From Echinarachnius parma (lineage: Eukaryota > Echinodermata > Echinoidea > Clypeasteroida > Echinarachniidae), in the NCBI GenBank assembly GCA_037951105.1, contig JBAMJV010003384.1, positions 1 through 64,000 on the forward strand: a DNA stretch of 64,000 nt, in the 5' to 3' direction. Shown piece by piece: positions 56,211-64,000 of the stretch (its first letter is position 1; the number at the start of each line of letters is the position of its first letter). Under the pieces are notes generated by a model, which was given only the letters and a program-made list of their open reading frames with translations, searched no databases and was not told the DNA's origin. The position numbers were made by a program, and so were the translations under genes.

Positions 56211-56618
56211 TATAGGTTTTCCCGCTCAATTTCGCGATTGTGTCAATCGAATTGATAATAGGAGCAAACGAATTCGCGCGATTTGCGATCGCCGTACCAA
56301 AGCAGCATTCGAATTCGTAAATAGTCGTTCAAAATCACGTAGGAGCAAGTGAATTTGCACAAAGTGCATACCTTTTCATCAATGGTCATTCGAATTCGCG
56401 AAAGGGCAGTTGACAGTTGGCTGCACATTCGCGAATTCGAATGCCCATAAATGAACTTCTGTGTCTATTCACGAAAGCGTGGGCGTATGCATGAATTCGC
56501 ATGCACTTATTCGGAATTTGGAAGACCGATACCAACGATTACGTGGCAACGCGCGAATTCGAATGACCCTAAATGAATTCGATTGAAAAAAATGCAAAAT
56601 TGAGCGGGAAAACCTATA
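56211..56618. mobile_element. TATAGGTTTTCCC foldback built from ATTCGAATTCGCG words
   Basis: Perfect inverted ends of about 21 bp start TATAGGTTTTCCCGCTCAA. Block B has no insertion at this point. The interior repeats ATTCGAATTCGCG / CGCGAATTCGAATG-type words at least seven times in both orientations. The ends match 45459-45764. Confidence 0.82.
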
Positions 56619-57126
56619 ATTATAATAATAATTATAATAATACTGCTAACAATAAAACTAACAATAATATTGATATTTATACTAAGAATAATAATACCAA
56701 TAATACTTTTAATGACGATAATGATAATAATGATACGAGGACAAAGAAGAGAAGAAAAAAGGAGAAGAAGAATGCAATAGAAACAACATCAACAACAGTA
56801 TAGAGGAAACGAAAAGAGACGAAAAATAACTGTGATCAAGACAACAAGAAACAAACATAAATCTTACAAAAGTGACTATCCCAAGGGTGATCTTATGTGG
56901 ATGACAATTGACACATGACAGGTCAAAGAAACGCCACCTTCTTGAAATATAAGCTCAGGTTGATCACGTGATCACGGCGGCGCCACGTTTTTCTTAGAAT
57001 ATGAGGGTCGCTTTGGGTTGTAACACAAGATAAGGTTTAGCCACCAGCCGCACAATAATGATGTGATATACGCAGAAGTACTATCAAAGTTATAGTATCC
57101 TTGGTCTAGGTTCCTCTCATCCACAT

Positions 57127-57412
57127 CCATGTTTGAGCGTGTATGTGAGTGCGTATGTGTGCGTGTTTGTGTGTGTGTGTTTGTGTGTGTTTTTGCGTAT
57201 GTGTATCACTTAACAAAAAAGAGGTGTGGGTGTGTGTGTGTGTGGGTGTGCGCGCGCGCGTGTGTGTGTGTTCGTTTGTGTGCATTCGTTTGTGTGCATT
57301 ATTTTAAAGCTGATGGTAACACAGTATTTATCCATACACATTTCGTTTGGGATACAGGCACACAAACACACACATATGCACTGACAAATACACGCACACA
57401 CAAACACACACA

Positions 57413-57480
<68 letters not shown>

Positions 57481-57500
57481 CGCACACACATGCGCACTCG
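57127..57500. repeat. GT-rich then CA-rich microsatellites
   Basis: GT-rich 57130-57290 and CA-rich 57360-57495 face each other around a short unique core (57300-57350). ORFs across them are artefacts. Confidence 0.95.
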
Positions 57501-57756
57501 CATATTCGCGCAAAGAGATGCGCTTGATATGAAAATATAGCACATACACCTTATAATAGATACACAATGAACTTATAATTGATACACACGTACTTGAGTA
57601 TTTTGTTGGATAGCGAAATACAATTTCGAGAATCAGAGCTATAGAAAGCACCCAAATACTATCTAAGTGAGGCCCGGTATCAAATATTGGTTAAAGGAGT
57701 CAAAATAAACATCGCACTTAAGAAATCAAACCATCAAACTCAGCTTGTGTACCATC
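57501..57756. other. No recognised feature
   Basis: AT-rich spacer between the microsatellites and the TTAA foldback. Confidence 0.4.
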
Positions 57757-57760
57757 TTAA

Positions 57761-58395
57761 AGGGGCCCTGCAACCCAAATGCATGTTGACCTCTGTTCAT
57801 CTGTATTAGTGTACACATTCAATTTTTGTAAACGGTTTGACCCAAATATGTTTTGTATATTTTTAAACATTTTATCATTTATTTGTCTTCATGTTGCTAA
57901 GCCCCACCTCCTAAAAAAACCTCCAGAGCAAATTCTATTGTTGACCTGCAGTGACATCATTTGTCAATCACTGGTCAGCTACCATGAGATTAACAAAAGA
58001 TGAAAGTACAAAAATAACATCCACACAAAAGCATGCCCTGCATACCTCCATGCAATAGCTTAGACAGTTCTTTTCTTCTGACATAGCAACAGCTATTGTA
58101 ATTGAAGTTGTGTGAGTCGGTATTCTATTCAACCGTGTGATGCTATTGTGATTAGGCTAATCACAATAGCATGGTAGCTGACCAGTGATTGACAAATGAT
58201 GTCACTGCAGGTCAACAATAGAATTTGCTCTGGAGGGTTTTTTAGGAGGTGGGGCTTAGCAACATGAAGACAAATAAATGATAAAATGTTTAAAAATATA
58301 CAAAACATATTTGGGTCAAACCGTTTACAAATATTGAATGTGTACACTAATACAGATGAACAGAGGTCAACATGCATTTGTGTTGCAGGGCCCCT
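57761..58395. mobile_element. TTAA-flanked foldback with 226-bp near-identical arms
   Basis: TTAA at 57757-57760 and 58396-58399. Arms 57761-57986 and 58170-58395 differ at about three positions by eye. The ends are AGGGGCCCTGCAAC and its reverse complement. The 183-bp centre has its own hairpin (GCTATTGTGATTAG). The two ORFs at 57779-58003 and 58129-58377 are the same arm sequence read from each side. Confidence 0.92.
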
Positions 58396-58469
58396 TTAAC
58401 TTCCAAGGTTGCCTTTCTATAAAGGTGGTCGCTAAAGTAGATTTGTCAGTATGAATGTGTGGAACTCAC

Positions 58470-58548
58470 CTTGCTTGGATGGGTCAACTAGGATGGACAG
58501 GAGACATATAATGAAGACTGGAACCGGACTGCTCCTTGACACCGCCAT
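58470..58548 (-). CDS. Signal-peptide first exon of a secreted protein
   Basis: On the minus strand ATG at 58548 opens 26 codons plus one base and ends at a consensus donor, AAG|GTGAGT. The peptide has a short basic start (MAVSRSS), a hydrophobic core (PVFIICLLSILVD) and a polar end (PSKQ), a textbook signal peptide. The splice phase is 1. The next exon must lie at lower coordinates. Joining to the lectin exon acceptor at 45441 gives an early TGA, so this is not an alternative start for that gene unless another acceptor is used. A second lectin-type or other secreted gene is plausible. The evidence is the ATG, the signal peptide and the donor together; the identity is open. Confidence 0.65.
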
Positions 58549-59005
58549 TTACGATCTTTCCGATATAAAGATTCTAGGTAATTTCATATGTTTGAAAGCT
58601 TTTAGTATAAGCCCGGGGTATTAAATAGTTCTAATAAACAATTGTTCTTAGAAAACCAACAGCTCATATACACGAGGTACGGAAATGAGAAGTCGAGTCG
58701 TTTCTTCAGCTTCGCCTATTAAGCTTCTGTGCTGAATGGTAGAAAACGCTCAAAACAGTTCCGTTTATAGCTTTTCAGTTTAATTGTTCCCTCTCATAAA
58801 TGTCCATTTGTTTTTTTCTCTCTTGCAAACCTTGTATGTCAGCACGTATGTTATCGAAATAAAACAAGAAGATAGATAACAATAATTTTGACAATACTTA
58901 ATATGATCAAAACTTTGATCAATCAATCATTCCAGATGTAATTATCAAGTGATTGTCTTTCAAGACGCCGATGACGAATATTATTTCATGGTTCATTCGT
59001 ATCGA
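58549..59005. promoter_or_regulatory. Upstream flank of the signal-peptide exon
   Basis: This must contain the promoter if 58470-58548 is a first exon. No TATA box at a convincing distance was seen. Nothing else is recognised. Confidence 0.3.
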
Positions 59006-59009
59006 TGTT

Positions 59010-59395
59010 TACAAAGGTATCTAGTAACATTGTCAAAATCGGCCAAAATTATTTAAATCTCTATTGGTTCTCTCATACATTGATGTGTTCGTATAACGTT
59101 AGAAGCATGGAACAGGTTTTTTTTTCGAGTTTTCTTTTCGTTAACAATATATTGACGATTAAATTGTTTAGATTTATAATAATCCACTGGAAAGTTAAAA
59201 ATGCGTACAAAGTCAGTGCAATATAAGTTAGCGAATATCACTTTGTTCATTACTTGGCCATATAACATCCATTTAACGTGAAATGTTCAAACATTACTGT
59301 GTGGACATATCGGATCACTTGAATATACACGTTTTGAACTAGTCATCACTTTTTGTACACGTCAATAACGTTACTAGATCCCTGTTAGATTACAA
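59010..59395. mobile_element. AGGGACTTAGTAAC-family MITE, diverged complete copy
   Basis: GGTATCTAGTAACATTGTC at the left and AACGTTACTAGATCCCTG at the right are the family termini. The interior (CTTGGCCATATAACATCCAT, GTGTGGACATAT) matches 16718-17090. Confidence 0.75.
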
Positions 59396-60129
59396 AGTGA
59401 TTTCAACTGTAATTATAAAGTAATTTTCTTTTAACCCGCCGGTGACGAATGTTATTATTGTTAATTATTCTGATTGATTTTGACTCAGACTTACATTTCG
59501 TACCAATGTCTAGAAAATTAAGACATACCTCATCAAAACATAAATGGTAAAGATTCAAACCAAATGAAAATTACAGGCATATATGGATGTCTGTACTACT
59601 TCTACTACTTTAATAGAACACGAGTTCGCCATCATCTATTTTGTATCACGTCATGCCTGTCGATGCGTTGATATCAGACTCGTAGAGTAAACTTCTCTCT
59701 CTGTGCCATACGTCGTGTCTCTCATGACTCGTCCAGGCATTATCGTGAAATTCCCCGCGACAGAGTATTGACCCGATGTTACATTTCCAAACCTTGAATA
59801 TAATATTGAATATTGGTGTTGAACCCAACTTTATTATTTTTTCAAAAACGCTGTTTAAAGTTATTTGAGCTGAAAAGTTGGCTAGTCTTTGACTAGCAAA
59901 ATAAAACAAAAACTAATGCAACGATATACATGAGGTCATGCACACTAAAAACTGCATCAGAACATAGTAGGTCTGTTATGTGGGTATCTCCTGGAACCTG
60001 GATGATATGTTCACACATATTTCTTATTCCTTCTTCAAACAATCTTTTAACGAACAACTACGTTAAAACCAAGACATACTGTCAACAAACTTTCATATTG
60101 CCTGCACAACTGCCCCATTTTTAATTTGT
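59396..60129. other. No gene recognised
   Basis: AT-rich DNA. Short ORFs on both strands lack motifs. Confidence 0.4.
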
Positions 60130-60580
60130 GGAGACAGAAAATCTGCGGCTGCCGTACGGCCTTTGAAGTGATGACGCACGGTCGCCTTGGGGCGTCCCTG
60201 CGGTGGCCGTAGGTTTTTGACAAATACCAAGGCAGACGCAAGGCGCCCGCAAGGCGAACTTAGGGGTCCGTACGGCAATCGTGTGGCCAGACTGACGCTA
60301 CCGCTACTGGTAGCCACATGTGGCGTGGATAATCTGAATTGCATATAAGGGTGGCCCCCAAACAAACGGAACGGGGCAATTCCCAAAGTATAGTAACACA
60401 ATGATTATATCCATTGGATATGGTGTCTTTTTAAATGCAAATTATACCAAAAACAGTAAGTTTGAACGAGTAGGGCAGCCTACGGCGCAAGCATGGCTAC
60501 GGCGTGTCTCACGTTTCTCTCGATTTCGGGGGCGTACGGCCGCCGTACGCTCGCCGTAGAGCAAATGTGACTGTATCATT
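60130..60580. mobile_element. GC-rich array of CCGTACGGC and CGCAAGGCG words
   Basis: GCCGTACGGCC, GTCCGTACGGCA, GTACGGCCGCCGTACGC and CGCAAGGCGCCCGCAAGGCG repeat in both orientations. The right end GTAGAGCAAATGTGACTG resembles the end of 52189-52699. A GTGGCCCCCAAACAAACGGAAC segment near 60348 resembles the 51106 element and may be nested. The left end is unclear. Confidence 0.55.
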
Positions 60581-60894
60581 AACTGTATCATTATGATATG
60601 GCATGTACTGTCTGGGTTACGCTAGCGGTGTGTATACGATCAAGACATGGCGATGCGGGACGATACGAGGGCGAAAAGAACACTGCATCATCGTAGGCAA
60701 CTTTGAAACGCAGCCTATTCATTCTATGCCCGGTGAGTCAGCCGGACATGGATATGGCCCCTATGTGATTCGTGCTTGCGTGTTTCACCCCCCCCCCCCC
60801 CCCTCCCTCCCCGTTGATTTTGTTTGTTTGATATTGGGGTTGGGACTCGATGGCGTGGATGTTGCCTGTTGGTATGCTGTGGTCATTTATGGGT

Positions 60895-62650
60895 ATTATA
60901 GATGTGTTTGAATGGAAATCGATTTTATTTTGATTGTTTTGAAATAGTTGTAAAAGGAATTGTTGGAAGAATAATTATTTTTTAATTTGAAAGATATGGT
61001 TTGAATTTGGTTGAAAGGTAAAGTGAATAGGATAGGAATAATTTTTTTTTTTTTGGTATTGGTATGATTGGTAAATTTAGGTGGATTTTTTTTATTTGGA
61101 GGCCAGTTTGTGTTATGCACTGTTCTTAAAGTTTGTATTATAATATAAGTTATACAGGAGTATAACCCCAGTGTGAAAGTGGCCAGTTAAGCGAATATCT
61201 GTTTGAGGTACCATGTGAATTTAGTTAGTTAGTTGTATTGGATTATAGTAGTGAGAGTATGAAGATTCCTTAGGCTTGATGAATATAGTGTGAATAGGAT
61301 ATTATATTACTCGGGCCTAGTAACTGGCTCGGAGAAATGGGAGAAATTTGTAAGGACTTTGGTCAGTGGGGAATCCGATCTGACCAGTGGTTTCAGTGCT
61401 AGTCTTACTAATTAGACTGGGTAAGAAGATACTCTATGTGATTTAGACAACTTTTATTGGTTGTGTGTATATAAAGTTTGTGACGCGTAGACAACTTTAG
61501 AGATTTGTCTTGGAGAGACTATCCTTTGCTCACTGAGGTTTAGACATTCGAGACAAACATTATCTCCTAGGAATGTGAGTTGGAAGTAGTTGTAAGAATT
61601 ATTGTTTTATAACTGTTATGGTTCCTTGTTTTAGTATTTTGGCTTCAATAGAGAGCTCATTTGTTTTTTTTGTAGAATTAGTAGTTTTATGAAGAATAAA
61701 GGTAGCCATTTCATGGAACGGATTTTGCTTCCACTTTTGAGATTTAGTCTAGTTGTTAAGTTAGAATATTAGGATTAAAGTTATTTATTTATTTTATTTT
61801 GGGGGGGGGGGATTTAGTTAATGTTAGTATTTTATTGTTATTAGATTATTATTAATGAAAATAATATGGAGTATATTGGGACACTAGGTGTTTATTTTAT
61901 TATTAAAATAGATTGTTGGAATATTTATTTATTATAATTTCAGGGATAATAGATTGATTCTTGTGGAGAAATAAGGAAAGTTATCGATTAATTTTGTAGA
62001 CTAAGGGTTAATTTGAATTGTTATTATTATAGTTTATTTATTATGTTTTATGAGATTAGGATTTTTGGTATGAAATGTTTGTTGAAGATGAATGTAGTTG
62101 AGAATTATAATCACCCCCGCCCCCCCCCCCCCCCCCCCCCCCCCCCCCGCCCAAGGGACGGGTGCAACACTCTAATTGTATACATTGGGCCCCCGGCTTG
62201 TTAATAGTCTGTTGATTTTTAATTTCTATAGGGTTGTTTTGAGTTTGTAGTAGTAGACAAACGAATTTGTTTATTATTTTATTTTGAAAGTGAATTGGAA
62301 AGGATAAAAATAAGATTATATCGTTTTTGCATTGATAAGAATGTATAAATGATAAGCTTAATAAAATCTTTGTATGTATATTATTATGGATTATTTTATT
62401 TTATGAAAAAGAAAAGTACACTTGTAGTAAATTATGACTTATTTGTTTAACTCCACATTCACAAAAGAGACGGGAGTCCTTATGCGCGAGGTGCATACAT
62501 TATAGTGTTTATATTTGAATATAAATGAATGTAATAGAATTATGTTATTGAAAAATAAATATTATGATATTTATAGCGGTGCTATTTTGTTTAATTTGTA
62601 TTTGTTAAAAATGAATTATAAAGAGGAATAAAATTATTATCAATAGTAAC
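60895..62650. other. Strongly C-poor, GT- and A-rich tract
   Basis: The plus strand is visibly depleted of C over 60895-61080 and 61740-62650, with a more balanced core (61140-61740). The core has a TATATAAAGTTTGTGACGCG box near 61469 and a region that could be an LTR or an old exon. No ORF of note is present. Long G- and C-runs stand at 61801 and about 62107-62148. Confidence 0.5.
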
Positions 62651-63135
62651 TTTTGATGGATTGTTATTACATTACAGTATAACAACAAAAACAACAGTTC
62701 CCTTCCCCCCCCCCTTTTTTCCTTCATGCCCTCTCCACCTCGTTTCTCTTATTGTCTCCCCCTTTCTTTTGACGTTAATCCTCCCAAGGCCCTCCTTGAC
62801 TATAGTCACTTGTATCCCTGTCGCTGTTTTGGATATTTCGTTTCTCGGTTCTTTCTTTGTTTTTATTTTCTGTTCACAGCACGAGGCTCTCGTGGCGCTG
62901 TGCACTGGACCAGGGTTGCCAACTTTGAAGCAGAGGTGAGAATGTGAGATTGAGACATTGCGAGGGAGCGGAGCGACCGAGCCACGCGGGCCGCTAGCGA
63001 AGGAGCGAAGCGACCGAGCGGGGGGAGGGTGTGGGAGGGAGGTGTCCCCCCTCCCACGGTAGGGAGCTTTTGCAATTTTGAACCTGAAATCGTGCAATCT
63101 GATGCATACCTAATGAGGTAAAAATAACATTTCAT
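62651..63135. mobile_element. Fragment related to the 13577 hAT-type element
   Basis: GAGACATTGCGAGG, GCGAAGCGACCGAGCGGGG, GTGTCCCCCCTCCCACGGTA and GGGAGCTTTTGCAATTTTG match 14011-14095. The termini are not both present. Confidence 0.7.
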
Positions 63136-63339
63136 ATACAGTCATTAAACACCCTATATAAGTCACTATGTTACTTAACAAGAACTCTACACAACCACAG
63201 CAAAACAGTCTATTGAATTATCTTCACAAAACATGGTAACGAGCAACGTAAAATAATAAACAAACTGATAAGATTTTATTTTTCGTTCCACCCTATTCAT
63301 ATCTATATTATAATTTATATTTCATCGGCCGCATATCTT

Positions 63340-63900
63340 ATTGGCGAATTGGCCAGCAGCGCCCGCGAGTAGGCTGGGTGTGGGCCGGATTGGGCGTGTA
63401 TCCCGCAAACACATACGATGTCAATGAGTTCTTCCACGGTTTTTTTTATAAATTAAAAGTAACCCTAAGTTCAAAATTGGACAGAGAAATCGAAAATAAT
63501 TATTCTTACCGTCGAAGATATCCTTTAGGCGAACCAAATTTCCTCGAAGAATCCGCAATCAGAATGAATTATCAAAACAAAATATTTCTCGTTGTATTCA
63601 ATGTTGTGCTCGTACTCGTCAGTCGAAGTCATGCACACTTACGTTAAATTGCATGCACTAGGTACCTATAGCTAGCGCGGCGCGGCACTTCCGGATATAT
63701 CGGAAGCATGCATGCCATAAATGGTTTCGACACGCTACGGAGACGAGAGGCTGGCGCGCCCCGAGTCCGCCGGGCGACGTGTTCATCTAACTAGGGTGCA
63801 ACTTACGCAAATCCGGCTGGGGTACCGGGCCGGCCGTGTATTTTGCCGGGAAAACGCTCGTATTATCATTTGCACGACATACGGAACGCCTGAACGTTAA
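63340..63900 (-). promoter_or_regulatory. CpG-rich segment, possible promoter and first exon
   Basis: 63650-63860 is conspicuously CpG-rich compared with the rest of the window. On the minus strand CTTCGACG|GTAAGAA at 63510/63509 could be a donor ending a 5' exon. The plus strand also has an 89-codon ORF (63378-63647) without motifs. The window ends before a gene can be recognised. Confidence 0.3.
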
Positions 63901-64000
63901 TATACGTATTTATATGCTTTTTTTTCTTCTTCAATATGCTTCTAAGGTGTGTGATATTAAGACATCAGCGTGAGAGCGTGAGAGAGGGGTGAAATGCGTG

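Larger units (their letters stand above)
54496..57126. repeat. Duplicated block, copy D
   Basis: The most extended copy, matching A, B and C from GAGTAATAACGTGTTTG to GGTTCCTCTCATCCACATCC. It carries two private insertions: 54968-55330 and 56211-56618. It lacks the foldback found in B and so shows the empty target near 56985. Confidence 0.87.

Noticed and set aside
57779..58377. Two similar ORFs of 74-82 codons in opposite orientation
   Set aside because: They are the two arms of the TTAA foldback read from each side, not a divergent gene pair.
45441..58470. The signal exon at 58470-58548 as first exon of the lectin
   Set aside because: Phase 1 joined to the acceptor at 45441 reaches a TGA after a dozen codons, and the lectin exon has its own ATG and signal peptide.

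Overview
The window is animal (metazoan) nuclear DNA: AT-rich, intron-bearing, full of LINEs, foldback elements, MITEs and microsatellites, and with very few host exons. No operons or bacterial signals are present. The likeliest source is a marine deuterostome invertebrate, most probably an echinoderm or other ambulacrarian. This is inferred from a single-domain secreted C-type lectin, a CR1/L2-type LINE with a 2A-like motif at its N-terminus (a feature published for sea-urchin LINEs), and interspersed repeats carrying TGACCTTTGACCTCA words. I cannot name a species from sequence alone.

Host genes. The one gene I can reconstruct with confidence lies on the minus strand. A signal-peptide plus N-terminal lectin exon (45105-45441, coding 45105-45407) ends at a GTAAGT donor. 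The C-terminal half of the same C-type lectin domain is at 28349-28582 behind a TACATACAG acceptor. Both junctions are phase 0, the six canonical long-form cysteines are complete only after joining, and the predicted product is 178 residues. The intron is about 16.5 kb and is filled by LINEs and DNA transposons. A second minus-strand signal-peptide exon (58470-58548, donor GTGAGT, phase 1) marks the start of another secreted-protein gene whose remaining exons I cannot identify. Weaker host candidates are a duplicated terminal exon (about 16141-16239 and 20366-20488, plus strand), an ORF split by a MITE (12112-12767), and a CpG-rich segment with a possible first exon at the right edge (about 63340-63900).

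Layout. 1-8.2 kb: unassigned DNA, a LINE relic broken by an insertion, then a nearly intact LINE (4701-8003) with only two in-frame stops. 8.2-13.5 kb: largely unassigned DNA with hairpins and a MITE. 13.5-16 kb: a hAT-type element (13577-15115) and a LINE relic. 16-25.8 kb: two copies (A, B) of a duplicated block, hit differently by MITEs, including a 2.36-kb foldback element in B. 25.8-45.4 kb: the lectin intron and flanks, with an L2-type LINE (29042-33497), another LINE (33505-38272) containing a piggyBac-type element, and many smaller elements. 45.4-48 kb: the lectin 5' end and more MITEs. 48-57.5 kb: two more copies (C, D) of the duplicated block. 57.7-58.4 kb: a near-perfect inverted repeat. 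58.4-64 kb: the signal-peptide exon, a strongly C-poor tract and a CpG-rich edge.

Because blocks A-D are paralogous, several insertions can be compared with an empty site inside this same window. This gives direct evidence for target duplications: 9 bp for a Mutator-like foldback, TTAA for several families, TA for a Tc1/mariner-like foldback and 8 bp for a hAT-like element. The least familiar structure is a set of foldback elements whose interiors are built from one short word repeated in both orientations (28811-28920, 40045-40215, 45459-45764, 52189-52699, 56211-56618, about 60130-60580).
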